The position numbers were made by a program, and so were the translations under genes. This document shows, in pieces, positions 1 to 8,412 of a stretch of DNA of 64,000 bases. Each line of letters opens with the position of its first letter. The first letter of the stretch is position 1. Below the pieces are notes generated by a model. That model made no database searches. It saw only the letters and a program-made list of their open reading frames with translations, and was not told the origin of the DNA. Origin of the DNA: Cohnella cholangitidis (GTDB lineage Bacteria; Bacillota; Bacilli; Paenibacillales; Paenibacillaceae); NCBI RefSeq assembly GCF_014107495.1, contig NZ_CP041969.1:3955501-4019500 (forward strand). Direction: 5' to 3'.

Positions 1-2
1 TG

Positions 3-290
3 CTTCGTGCGCTAGATGAACAAGAGCAAGAGCTGGAATCCGTTGCCGGACGATTCTATGGAACGGTCGAGCGTACATGGGAGCTTTTCGTTAGCGTGGG
101 CTTTATGACGGAGGAGCAGCAGCGCGAGGTTAGAGAGGTTAGCCAAGGTTTGGCTAGAAGTACATTAGCATATGCGCATGCGATTTTTCCGCTGCTGGGG
201 ATGGCTGTCTTGATGGAGGATAACCTGATCAACCGAATTTGGCGGGATCTTCATACGGTTACCCAGCATTCGGTGCTCGTTCCGGCGTAA
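3..290 (+). CDS. Acyl-CoA dehydrogenase-fold flavin enzyme, C-terminal fragment
   Basis: The frame is open from the left edge and stops at 288-290, so only the last 95 residues are visible. The tail (INRIWRDLHTVTQHSVL) resembles the C-terminal helix of the acyl-CoA dehydrogenase superfamily, in particular the DszC/SfnB-type flavin-dependent monooxygenases, which end with a similar R-x-W-R-D-x-H-T motif. The catalytic part lies outside the window, so dehydrogenase and monooxygenase cannot be separated. A strong terminator follows 20 bases downstream. Family assignment is inference from a short tail. Confidence 0.65.
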   Translation, partial: LRALDEQEQELESVAGRFYGTVERTWELFVSVGFMTEEQQREVREVSQGLARSTLAYAHAIFPLLGMAVLMEDNLINRIWRDLHTVTQHSVLVPA

Positions 291-309
291 AAATGTAGCT
301 ATAAAGTCA

Positions 310-345
310 AAAGGCCGGGAGAAGGATTCTTCTCCTGGCCTTTTT
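310..345. terminator. Bidirectional intrinsic terminator
   Basis: A 14-bp stem with one G-T pair (AAGGCCGGGAGAAG / CTTCTCCTGGCCTT) is followed by T5 on the plus strand. It lies between the convergent ends of the flavin enzyme and the molybdopterin oxidoreductase and probably serves both. Confidence 0.85.
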
Positions 346-347
346 CA

Positions 348-2390
348 TCATATTTTCTCGATGTCGACTCGAGTAGAGAAGAAGGTGGCGCCGCCGCCCA
401 TGTCGGCTAATCGCTGCGAGGTCAGCGAGTTGACGGCTTGAACGCCCTCGTTGCCGTGCTCCCACCATAAGCCTTGGCATACGAGTACGCCGGGCAGCAC
501 GTTGTTCGCGACTTTGACCGTAATCCGGCATTCGCCTCGGTCGTTCCATAGTCGCACCCGATCTCCCTGCCGAAGTCCCCGGGCCGAGGCGTCCTCGGCG
601 TTCATATCTGCGGTCGGCTGCTTCTCCAACCGCTTTAGTCGGTCCTGATTGCCGAAGGTTGAATTGATGTAACTGTGGTTAGGACCGGTCACGAGCAGGA
701 AGGGCAGTTCCCCAGGCTCCTTAATCGGCGTATATTCGGGTACGGGAGGGAGTCCGGCCCTCAGCATCGCCTCCGAATACAGCTCGAACTTGCCGGAAGG
801 CGTAGGAATTTTCTCCGGGAACGTCGTAGAGCTTTCCAGCTTCATTTTCGCCCAGCCGTTCCGCGCGAGTTCCTCGTAAGTGAGTCCGTTCAAGTATGGC
901 GTGTTGCGGTCCAATGCTTGCCGGATCATCTGCTCTTCGGTCAAGTCGAACGCTTCCGGTTCGAAGCCCATTCGCAAGCCGAGCTCCTTGAACAGAGTGA
1001 AGTTGGATTTGCATTCTCCCATCGGTTCGATAATCGGCTCGTGCAATTGAACGTATAAATGCCAGTAGGAGGAGAATAGATCAAGATTCTCGAAGTGGCT
1101 CGTTGCCGGCAGTACCAAATCCGCATAAAGGCAAGTGTCGGTTAAGAACAAATCGTGAACGACGGTAAACAGGTTATCGCGCATCATGCCCCGGCGAACT
1201 TGGTTCTGATCCGGCGCGACGACGGCGGGATTGCTGTTGTACACGAATAGAAAATCAATGGCGGGATCGGCTTCCAATAACGCTTCCCCGAGCCGGTTCA
1301 TGTTGACGGAACGGACGTTTCGATCCGGCATCAAGTCGGGGCGCTCTAACTTATAGGCGTTCACCGCGGAATAATGGCTGTTTCCTTTGATCGCGCCGCC
1401 GCCCGGAATACCCCATTGTCCGGTCAAAGCGGGTAAACAAGCAATCGTACGGATGGCCATGCCGCCATTGTCGTGATGCTGCAAACCGTTGCCGATCCGA
1501 ATGAACGAAGGAGACGCATTGCCGTACTCGCAGGCCAGTCTGACGATAACGTCAGCCGGAATGCCCGTAATTTCCGCTACGCGCTCCGGAGGGTATAGCG
1601 CAGCTTGAGCGGCGAGCTCCTCGTACCCCTTCGTGTACTTCCCGATAAACTCCGCGTTCGTCAGCTTCTCCCGGATAAGCACATGCATGATCCCTAATGC
1701 CAAAGCCGTGTCAGTGCCCGGGATAATCGGGATGAACTCGTCGGCCCACGCGGAGGTTCTATTCCGATGGACGTCGATATGAACGATTTTGGCGCCGCGC
1801 TTGCGGGCTTCGTTCAGATACATGACCTGATGCATGTTAGTCGAGACCAGATTGCAACCCCAGACGAGCGCGTACTTCGAATGAATCGTATCCTCGGGAT
1901 CTATTCCCGCCGAGGCGCCCATCGTATAACGATAACCTGCCGATCCGGCCGCGTTGCAGATCGTGCGTTCCAACTGGCTCGCTCCGAGGCGATGGAAGAA
2001 ACGGCGATCCATGCCCTCGGCGTTGAGGATGCCCATGTTTCCATAGAAGCTGTAAGGCAGAATCGTCTCCGCCCCCTTGTTCGCTATCGCGTTGCGCAAC
2101 CGGCGGACAATCTCCTCGTAAGCTTCCTCCCAACTGATTCTCTCGAAGTCCATGGTCCCTTTAGGCCCGACTCTTCGCATCGGATACATTAGCCTATCGG
2201 GATGATAGACGCGTTCGTTGAGGTGCCGGACTTTGTTGCATATCGCGCCTTGCGTGACCGGATGGTCGGGATTTCCGTCAATCGAAACGATGACGTCTTG
2301 ATCCATTTTCACGTTTAAGCTGCAAGTATCCGGACAGTCGAAAGGACAGACCGACCGAGCAATCGTAAATTTCGTGGTTGTTGCCGACAT
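348..2390 (-). CDS. Molybdopterin-dependent oxidoreductase (YoaE/formate dehydrogenase-like)
   Basis: This 680-residue protein belongs to the DMSO-reductase superfamily of molybdenum enzymes. The N-terminus carries a [4Fe-4S] motif with cysteines 15, 19, 23 and 51 (CPFDCPDTC, then AICNK). The central Moco-binding body follows, and a molydopterin dinucleotide-binding domain lies near the C-terminus. The length and the CPxDCPDTC start match the uncharacterised Bacillus YoaE type rather than respiratory enzymes. There is no twin-arginine or other signal peptide, so it should be cytoplasmic. No iron-sulfur or membrane partner subunit is adjacent. It diverges from the Asp-box/MoaD-like pair at 2521. 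The substrate cannot be inferred. Confidence 0.85.
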   Translation of the reverse strand: MSATTTKFTIARSVCPFDCPDTCSLNVKMDQDVIVSIDGNPDHPVTQGAICNKVRHLNERVYHPDRLMYPMRRVGPKGTMDFERISWEEAYEEIVRRLRNAIANKGAETILPYSFYGNMGILNAEGMDRRFFHRLGASQLERTICNAAGSAGYRYTMGASAGIDPEDTIHSKYALVWGCNLVSTNMHQVMYLNEARKRGAKIVHIDVHRNRTSAWADEFIPIIPGTDTALALGIMHVLIREKLTNAEFIGKYTKGYEELAAQAALYPPERVAEITGIPADVIVRLACEYGNASPSFIRIGNGLQHHDNGGMAIRTIACLPALTGQWGIPGGGAIKGNSHYSAVNAYKLERPDLMPDRNVRSVNMNRLGEALLEADPAIDFLFVYNSNPAVVAPDQNQVRRGMMRDNLFTVVHDLFLTDTCLYADLVLPATSHFENLDLFSSYWHLYVQLHEPIIEPMGECKSNFTLFKELGLRMGFEPEAFDLTEEQMIRQALDRNTPYLNGLTYEELARNGWAKMKLESSTTFPEKIPTPSGKFELYSEAMLRAGLPPVPEYTPIKEPGELPFLLVTGPNHSYINSTFGNQDRLKRLEKQPTADMNAEDASARGLRQGDRVRLWNDRGECRITVKVANNVLPGVLVCQGLWWEHGNEGVQAVNSLTSQRLADMGGGATFFSTRVDIEKI

Positions 2391-2520
2391 TCGCTACACG
2401 CTCCATTCCTTAAACCAGTATACCGTAAAATAATATGCGGAAATATCCGTTTCGAAAAAAGGAAATCCTTACCTATAGAACGAATGTTTGTACATCAAGT
2501 AGGTAAAGGGAGGAAATCGC

Positions 2521-3633
2521 TTGGCTAAAAGAGTGAATCTGCTAGTCGGAACGAACAAAGGCTTATTCGTCTATTCCTCGAACGAGCAAAGAAAGGATTG
2601 GAAGCTTAGCGGACCGTACTTGAACGGTTGGGAGGTTTATAGCGTACTTGGAGATAGCCGTAACGGGAATGCGATATTCGCGGGAACCTCCCACGCGGTT
2701 TACGGTCCGTCCATACGAGTGAGTTACGATACGGGAGAGACTTGGACTCAGATCGAGGAGGGTCCGCGTTATTCGGAGGAGAGCGGCTTTAAGTTGAATC
2801 GGATATGGCAGCTTGTTCAAGGCGCTTCATCGCAACCGGATATCTTGTACGCGGGAGTAGAAGAGGCCGGTCTATTCATCAGCCGCGACCGTGGAATCAC
2901 TTGGCAGGAGCTAAGCGGGCTAACGAGCCATCCGACGCGTCCGGGTTGGTTTCCCGGAGCGGGCGGCATGTGTCTGCACACGATCATCGTCGACCCGAAT
3001 CGCCCGGAGAGAATATGGGTCGCCATGTCGGCCGTAGGCGTATTCCGATCGGAGGACGGAGGGCAAACTTGGCAAGCCCGCAACGCCGGCCTTGCTCGCG
3101 TTCCTACGGGACAACCCTACGACGAGGTCGGGTATTGCATTCATAAAATGGCTATCGATCCGGAATGCTCGGATGTTCTATACATGCAGGAGCATTGCGG
3201 CGTATTCAAATCGGAGGACGGCGGGGATAACTGGACGCCCTATGAAGAAGGGTTGGTATTAAAAGAGGGGGATGAGCCGTTCGGATTTCCGTTCTGCGTA
3301 TCGCCTACCGGGGATCTGTTCATTATTCCGCTGGAAAGCTCGGAGCAGAGGTCGATGAGAGACGGCAGGCTTCTTGTCTACCGCAGGCATAGGGACGAGC
3401 CCCAATGGCTGCCGATCGGCGACGTGCTCCCTGAGGAGAAGCGACACGTCAGCGTATTAAGGGACGCTATGTCGGTGGACTCGCTGGAGCCTTATGGCAT
3501 TTATTTCGGTACGACGTCCGGCGAGCTGTTCTGCTCCTTGGATCGAGGAGAGAGCTGGCAGAGGCTTCCCGGTCAACTATCGCGAATCTTATCGGTGAAA
3601 CCGTGGATCGTGGAGGCGGAGGATGAGGGTTGA
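2521..3633 (+). CDS. Asp-box (BNR) repeat beta-propeller protein
   Basis: This 370-residue protein has a TTG start 9 bases after GGGAGG. Five Asp-box motifs of the S-x-D-x-G-x-T-W type are visible near residues 68-75, 121-128, 177-184, 231-238 and 339-346, so the chain probably forms a beta-propeller like sialidases, VPS10 or photosystem assembly factors. No signal peptide or membrane segment is seen, so it is probably cytoplasmic. Its stop overlaps the start of the MoaD/ThiS-like gene by 11 bases, which implies translational coupling and joint function. Annotation as a glycosyl hydrolase would be unsupported: Asp boxes mark the fold, and no sialidase catalytic set was recognised. Confidence 0.85.
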   Translation: MAKRVNLLVGTNKGLFVYSSNEQRKDWKLSGPYLNGWEVYSVLGDSRNGNAIFAGTSHAVYGPSIRVSYDTGETWTQIEEGPRYSEESGFKLNRIWQLVQGASSQPDILYAGVEEAGLFISRDRGITWQELSGLTSHPTRPGWFPGAGGMCLHTIIVDPNRPERIWVAMSAVGVFRSEDGGQTWQARNAGLARVPTGQPYDEVGYCIHKMAIDPECSDVLYMQEHCGVFKSEDGGDNWTPYEEGLVLKEGDEPFGFPFCVSPTGDLFIIPLESSEQRSMRDGRLLVYRRHRDEPQWLPIGDVLPEEKRHVSVLRDAMSVDSLEPYGIYFGTTSGELFCSLDRGESWQRLPGQLSRILSVKPWIVEAEDEG

Positions 3634-3898
3634 AGTCGTCGTGCCGGGCTTGCTTGCGGATTGTACGGGAGGGCGCGCGAAGTTTTCTCTGGAAGCCGAT
3701 ACTCTACAGGGCGCGCTTGATCGGTTGGTAGACGATTATCCCCTGTTGAAACGGCACCTGTACGACGAGAGCGGCAAGGTCAGGAAACACGTGCTGTTAT
3801 GCTACAACAATGAGAATATCGATTGGCTGGAAAGCTTGGATGTCCCTCTTCATCCCGGAGACCGGCTGGCCGTCATGCAACTGGTGTCCGGCGGATAA
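3623..3898 (+). CDS. MoaD/ThiS-like ubiquitin-fold protein
   Basis: This 91-residue protein has the size and pattern of a beta-grasp sulfur carrier or ubiquitin-like modifier. A hydrophobic N-terminal strand is followed by a helix near residues 28-40 (LQGALDRLVDDYP), a hydrophobic run (KHVLLCYNNENI), a P-G-D-R-L turn and a C-terminal Gly-Gly. In this family the terminal GG is adenylated by an E1-like enzyme and then thiocarboxylated or conjugated. No E1-like (MoeB/ThiF) or JAMM protease gene is in the window. The gene overlaps the Asp-box gene, and the divergent neighbour is a molybdoenzyme, but a role in molybdopterin synthesis is unproven. Confidence 0.8.
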   Translation: MRVEVVVPGLLADCTGGRAKFSLEADTLQGALDRLVDDYPLLKRHLYDESGKVRKHVLLCYNNENIDWLESLDVPLHPGDRLAVMQLVSGG

Positions 3899-3905
3899 AA
3901 AAGCG

Positions 3906-3938
3906 AGAGCGAGAGTTCATCCTCGCTCTTTTTTTTTG
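3906..3938 (+). terminator. Intrinsic terminator
   Basis: The stem AGAGCGAG / CTCGCTCT is followed by a run of nine T. It ends the Asp-box/MoaD-like unit. Confidence 0.9.
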
Positions 3939-3974
3939 CGTTTAGGCGAGTTAACGATCAACGGAAGCGAGATT

Positions 3975-4169
3975 ATGGGGAAACGTTGGAAAAGGCCATT
4001 CCGGTGCTGGAATACGGTGTTCGGCCATTTCAACGCACTCATAGGGGTCAGCTTTCTGGCGGTAATTGTGATACACTTGTATTTGTTTAAAACCCCTGGG
4101 GCTTACATCCGTAAGGGATCAGCGCGCGTAAGGGACTCGGGGTCGCAAATAGGAGGTTGGAAAAGTTGA
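3975..4169 (+). CDS. Possible small single-pass membrane protein
   Basis: A 64-residue reading frame begins at an ATG at 3975 and overlaps the start of the next gene. It encodes a basic N-terminus (MGKRWKRP) and one hydrophobic segment near residues 20-37 (ALIGVSFLAVIVIHLYLF). The upstream ribosome site (GGAAGCGAG) is poor. It is not recognised as a family and could be non-coding or the remnant of a transporter gene. It is listed because the 267-base gap otherwise holds only the terminator and a weak hairpin (CTTAC-ATCC-GTAAG near 4104-4117). Confidence 0.2.
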   Translation: MGKRWKRPFRCWNTVFGHFNALIGVSFLAVIVIHLYLFKTPGAYIRKGSARVRDSGSQIGGWKS

Positions 4170-5338
4170 TCGAGAAATTCAGGAGAGTGCGTATCGATTC
4201 CGATCTGTACGAGTTGGAGATTGATGGGGGCAAATTCACTCGTGTTGAATTTGATCGCGGGGATCGGACTCCGGAGATCGGGGAAGGCGAATGGGATGCG
4301 GCGGGTTTGCTGTATATGCCTACGTTGGCCGATATGCACTGCCATTTGGATAAGCATTTTATCGGAGAGCGTTGGCGGTCGCGCAAGAGGATCGACACGC
4401 TTCCTAATCAATTGCATAGGGAGAAGGAACTGCTGGCTTCCTTGAGCGGCACCGTAGAGGAGCGGGCTCGCATTTTGCTGAACCTCATGCTAAGCCACGG
4501 GACAACGCGCATCAGAACGCATGTGGACGTCGATCCCGAGCTCGGGTTAAAGCATCTGGAGGCGGTTCTTAAAGTACGGGAAGAGTATCGCGGCCTCATG
4601 GATATCGAGATCGTGGCGTTCCCGCAGCAAGGGCTGCTTCGTTCGCGTTCTTACGGCGTCATGCGGGAAGCGATGCAGAGCGGAGCCGATCTGGTAGGAG
4701 CGGTAGATCCGGGTGGCTTGGATCGCGGCATCGAACCTTGTTTGGAGCAGGTGTTCGGATTGGCGACGGAATTCAACGCGGGCGTCGATATCCATCTCCA
4801 CGATCCGGGTCATCTCGGCGTGTATACGATCGAGCGAATGGCGGAATATGCCGGGCAAACCGGACTGCAAGGCCGGGTGGCGGTTAGCCATGCTTGGGGT
4901 CTGGGGCAGATTACCGAAGCGGAATCGGCTGATATCGGCCATAAGCTTAGGGAACAAGGCGTATCTGTCATTACGAGCGTGCCGATCGATCGGCAGATGC
5001 TTAACGTGCCGCAATTGTCGTCCATGGGCGTGGATGTTCGCGTAGGTACGGACAATGTGCTGGACGCGTGGTCTCCGTTCGGGAGCGGGGATATGCTGGA
5101 GCGTCTTGGCAGATTGGCGGAGAAGTGTTACTGGGTCGAAGACGAACAGTTGCTCGGGGCTTACCGGTACGGAACCGATAAGCAGCTCTCGCCGAAAGTC
5201 GGAGATTCCGCGGATTTCGTCCTCGTCGACGCCATGAATCTAGAGCATGCGATGGCATCCGCTCCGCCGCGCGAATGGGTTATCGTCGGCGGCAAGCCGG
5301 TCGCGGGCCGGCGATTCGAAGGGGGCTTGAACAAATGA
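4166..5338 (+). CDS. Cytosine deaminase-like amidohydrolase, divergent paralogue
   Basis: This metal-dependent amidohydrolase (390 residues) resembles CodA. The first metal motif is DMHCHLDK. A conserved glutamine lies in IVAFPQQG, a histidine in DIHLHDPGH, another in AVSHAWG, and the metal aspartate in VGTDNVLDAW. CodA has HCDE where this protein has HLHD, so the catalytic glutamate is replaced by aspartate and the substrate may differ. The TTG at 4166 is preferred because AGGAGG at 4151-4156 then has 9-base spacing; an in-frame TTG at 4157 abuts the ribosome site. The stop overlaps the start of the second paralogue (ATGA), so they form an operon. Confidence 0.8.
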   Translation: MIEKFRRVRIDSDLYELEIDGGKFTRVEFDRGDRTPEIGEGEWDAAGLLYMPTLADMHCHLDKHFIGERWRSRKRIDTLPNQLHREKELLASLSGTVEERARILLNLMLSHGTTRIRTHVDVDPELGLKHLEAVLKVREEYRGLMDIEIVAFPQQGLLRSRSYGVMREAMQSGADLVGAVDPGGLDRGIEPCLEQVFGLATEFNAGVDIHLHDPGHLGVYTIERMAEYAGQTGLQGRVAVSHAWGLGQITEAESADIGHKLREQGVSVITSVPIDRQMLNVPQLSSMGVDVRVGTDNVLDAWSPFGSGDMLERLGRLAEKCYWVEDEQLLGAYRYGTDKQLSPKVGDSADFVLVDAMNLEHAMASAPPREWVIVGGKPVAGRRFEGGLNK

Positions 5339-6629
5339 TCATCGTAAATGCTGTTCTTCGCGATAGAGAGGGGTTATGCTTCATTCGGTTGCGGGACGGT
5401 AAGATCGCCGCGATCGGGAGGATGGAGGAGATGTCCGACGCGGACGGTTCAGGGATGGCTCTCGTCGACGCGGAAGGCGGGCTCGTCCTGCCGCCGTTCA
5501 TTGACTCCCATCTGCACTATGATTCGGCGCTTACGGCCGGGGAACCTCGTTGGAATCGGAGCGGAACGTTGTTCGATGCCATCGAGCTCAACGGCGAACG
5601 CCAAGCTTCGGCTACGCGAGAGGATTACAAGAGCAGAGCCGTTCGGACGATTAAGTGGCAAGCCGCGCAAGGGATTCAATATGTGCGCGTCCATGCCGAC
5701 GTATCCGGTCCGAAGCTGACTTCCCTTGAAGCGATGCTGGAGCTTCGCGACGAGATGAAAGGCTGGGTGGACATCCAGGTCGTCGCTTTTCCGCAGATGG
5801 GCTTGATGGGCAGTACCCGTTCCTTGGAGCTCATGGAAGAGGCGGCGAAGTTGGGGGCTGACGGAATCGGGGGCATTCCCCATTTCGAGATGACCAGGGA
5901 GCTTGGCGTCGAGTCGGTTAAAGCTGCTTTCGATATTGCGGAGCGTTATGGCCGCTTCGTCGATATTCACTGCGACGAGACGGATGACGAGCATGCGAGA
6001 TTCGTCGAGGTCGTAGCCGCGGAAGCTTATTTCCGGGGGATGGCAACCGGACGACGGCAAGTCATGTGACGGCGATGCACTCTTACAATAATGCTTACGC
6101 GGCTAAGTTGTTCGGAGTGCTGCAGCGATCCGGCATACACATCGTCGCCAATCCGTTGTCCAATATCAGCTTGCAAGGGCGGTTCGATTCCTTCCCGGTT
6201 CGCCGCGGAATTACGCGTATTAAACCGTTGCTCGAAGCGGGAATCAACGTTAGCCTCGGGCACGATAATTTCCTCGATGCGTTCTACTCTCTCGGAACGG
6301 CCGGTATGTTGCCCGTGCTCCATATGGGCTTGCATGCGTGCCACATGCTCGGATACGAGGATATTCTGCGATCTCTTGACTTGATTACGGTCAATGCGGC
6401 TAAGACTTTGGGTTTGGGATCGGAGGAATACGGGATTGACGTTGGTCGTCCGGCTAATCTTATTCTGATGGATGCGCCCGATGCGTTCGAATGCGTGCGG
6501 ACGCAAGCCGCGGTCAAATTGGCCGTCCGCGGCGGTAAAGTGCTGGCGGAAACGCCGGTCGCCAAGACGAAGGTATACGATCCCTCGACCGGCCATGAGG
6601 AGAACGTCAATCGGATTCGTCGGCGTTAG
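5335..6629 (+). pseudogene. codA: codA-like cytosine deaminase, frameshifted
   Basis: Two frames together give a full-length CodA-type deaminase (cytosine to uracil plus ammonia). The first part (from the ATG at 5335) holds DSHLHYD, VVAFPQMG and DIHCDETDDE, including the catalytic glutamate. The second part, read in another frame, holds TASHVTAMHSYN, ANPLSNISLQGRFD and GHDNFLDAFYSLGTAGML, all close to E. coli CodA. The frame breaks at about 6040-6044, where ATGGCAAC would restore the family sequence if it were ATGGGCAAC. The upstream frame stops at 6067-6069. Either the gene is a recent pseudogene or one G is missing from the sequence. It overlaps the stop of the upstream paralogue by ATGA. 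Confidence 0.8.
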
Positions 6630-6796
6630 AATAAATAGGGCGGAGAGGCGGGCGATCGACGGATCGCTCGTCTCTTTCTTCATTGGTTCAGCAGACTACA
6701 GCCTCAATTCCCTGCGCAAACCGCCTCGCATCCCCTCCAACCCTGCCCCCAATTAATAAAAATTTAATAACCGATTTAGATGCGATTAATTTCTGT

Positions 6797-6902
6797 CCTA
6801 TAGTATAGGATCGGAGGGCATCCTGTGAAGGAGTGCCGCCTTTCGAAAGGGGGTTCGAAAAGTCGTCTTTGCGAAGGGTGCCGAAAACCCGACTTTTTGA
6901 AC
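6797..6902 (+). promoter_or_regulatory. Leader region of the kinase/regulator operon with inverted repeats
   Basis: The 307-base gap at 6630-6936 contains no gene. It holds three inverted repeats. CCTATAGTATAGG (6797-6809) includes a TATAGT that could be a -10 element. CCTTTCGAAAGG lies at 6839-6850. GTTCGAAAAGTCG at 6853-6865 pairs with CGACTTTTTGAAC at 6890-6902 (12 of 13). The last could form an attenuator-like hairpin in the leader of the histidine kinase gene; no long T-run follows. Function is inference. Confidence 0.4.
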
Positions 6903-6936
6903 TCTCATTTTATACTTATGGAAACGGGGAGTGCCG

Positions 6937-8412
6937 ATGCCGATCCGGAGGCGAATGCTGCTTTCTTACACGGTTATGATGCTAGTATCCGTGCTGTCGA
7001 TATTGGCGTTGTTACTAACGGTAGCGATAGCCATAACGGGAGATTGGACCGGGGTCCGCAATCTTTTCGATAAGCAATACGCGCTTAAACCGATATCCAT
7101 CGAGGAGCAAAACGCGTTCGACGAAGTGCGATACTTAGCCAAGAAAACCCCGGACCGCCTGCACGACACGGAATTGTTGTCCGGCCTGGACGTCCGGTTG
7201 CCTTCGGTGCAGTCCGGCCTTATCGTAAGGGAGGGCGATCGTATCCTATACGCGACGCCGGCGCTCGGGATGATCGCAACGGAAGTTGAACTGCCGGCAT
7301 ACGAGATGGTCAACATTAACGTTCGGGGGACGTGGTCCGCTGACGATCGGTTTTTCACTTACGTGAAATTCGATTTTTTATTTCCTAACCAAACCCCGGG
7401 AAGCATCTACATTGTTAAGCAGGTCAGCCCTTACGGGGAGATGACGAGCGAATGGTTCCCGGCCATGATCGCATTGCTCTTGATATTGCCGTTGCTCGTT
7501 AACGGTCTGCTCAATTATTACGTCTCGCGCAGCATCGTGAATCCTCTTAAGGAACTGAAGCGGGCAACGGATCAAATACGCGAAGGAGATCTGGCGTTCG
7601 AGGTCCGAAAAGGCTCTCGGGACGAAATCGGGCAATTGTTTCACTCGTTCGAGGAAATGCGGCGGAGGCTGGAACAGTCGGTCGGGCTGCAGCTTCAGTA
7701 CGAGGAGAATCGCAAAGAATTGCTGTCGAATATTTCGCATGACTTGAAAACGCCGATCACCACGATTAAAGGCTATGTGGAAGGGATTCGGGACGGCGTG
7801 GCTAATACGCCGGACAAGCTGGACGTTTATTTGTCGACGATCTATTCCAAAGCCGTCGCGATGGATCGATTGATCGACGAGTTGTTTTTGTTCTCTAAGC
7901 TTGATCTGGGGAAAGTTCCGTTTAACTTCGAAAAGGTGAATATCGGGCGATACATGGAGGATTTGGTCGAGGAGCTGGAGATGGATCTGGCCGAGAGGGG
8001 AATTTCCATTCGATACCTCCCTCCGCATGACGGTCCGTTGTATGCCAAAGTCGACCGGGATAAGCTGAAGCGGGCGATGTTCAATATTACCGACAACAGC
8101 GTGAAGTATATGGACAAACCGCACAAGGAAATTCTGATCTCAATGTCCGCCCGGAAGCGCGATGAAATCCTCGTCGAGGTAGAGGATAACGGTCCGGGAA
8201 TCGAAGCGGAAGCGGTTCCGCATATTTTCGAGCGGTTCTATCGGGCGGAGCAATCGAGGAGCTTGCAGACGGGCGGAAGCGGACTAGGGCTTGCCATTGT
8301 CAAACAAATCATTCACGAGCATGGCGGCAACATTCGGGCAACGAGCCGGGAAGGCGAGGGGACGACCATCTCGTTCACGTTGAAGCGGATGGAAGGAGAG
8401 ATGGATAGTTGA
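6937..8412 (+). CDS. Sensor histidine kinase (HAMP, class I)
   Basis: This 491-residue membrane kinase has a first transmembrane segment near residues 10-32, an extracytoplasmic sensor of about 140 residues, a second membrane segment near 175-197, a HAMP linker (SIVNPLKELKRATDQI), a dimerisation box with phospho-accepting His 268 (NISHDLKTP), and ATPase motifs N (FNITDNSVKY), G1 (DNGPGI) and G2 (GGSGLGLAI). ATG 6937 is used because GGGGA precedes it by 6 bases; a GTG at 6931 is in frame. It overlaps the response regulator start by four bases. The order kinase then regulator is less common than the reverse in Firmicutes. The signal is unknown. Confidence 0.9.
   Translation: MPIRRRMLLSYTVMMLVSVLSILALLLTVAIAITGDWTGVRNLFDKQYALKPISIEEQNAFDEVRYLAKKTPDRLHDTELLSGLDVRLPSVQSGLIVREGDRILYATPALGMIATEVELPAYEMVNINVRGTWSADDRFFTYVKFDFLFPNQTPGSIYIVKQVSPYGEMTSEWFPAMIALLLILPLLVNGLLNYYVSRSIVNPLKELKRATDQIREGDLAFEVRKGSRDEIGQLFHSFEEMRRRLEQSVGLQLQYEENRKELLSNISHDLKTPITTIKGYVEGIRDGVANTPDKLDVYLSTIYSKAVAMDRLIDELFLFSKLDLGKVPFNFEKVNIGRYMEDLVEELEMDLAERGISIRYLPPHDGPLYAKVDRDKLKRAMFNITDNSVKYMDKPHKEILISMSARKRDEILVEVEDNGPGIEAEAVPHIFERFYRAEQSRSLQTGGSGLGLAIVKQIIHEHGGNIRATSREGEGTTISFTLKRMEGEMDS

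Noticed and set aside
4080-4156. Purine or other riboswitch before the cytosine-deaminase-like genes
   Set aside because: Only a 5-bp hairpin (CTTAC/GTAAG) is visible; no three-way junction or conserved loop sequences of a purine riboswitch were found.
6031-6069. Programmed ribosomal frameshift in the codA-like gene
   Set aside because: The site lacks a canonical X-XXY-YYZ slippery heptamer and a clear downstream structure, and the family has no known recoding. A lost base is simpler.
6825-7073. Plus-strand frame of 82 codons before the kinase
   Set aside because: It overlaps the kinase start in another frame, has improbable composition and no family resemblance.
7378-8124. Minus-strand frame of 248 codons
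   Set aside because: It lies antisense to the histidine kinase, whose H, N and G boxes are intact.
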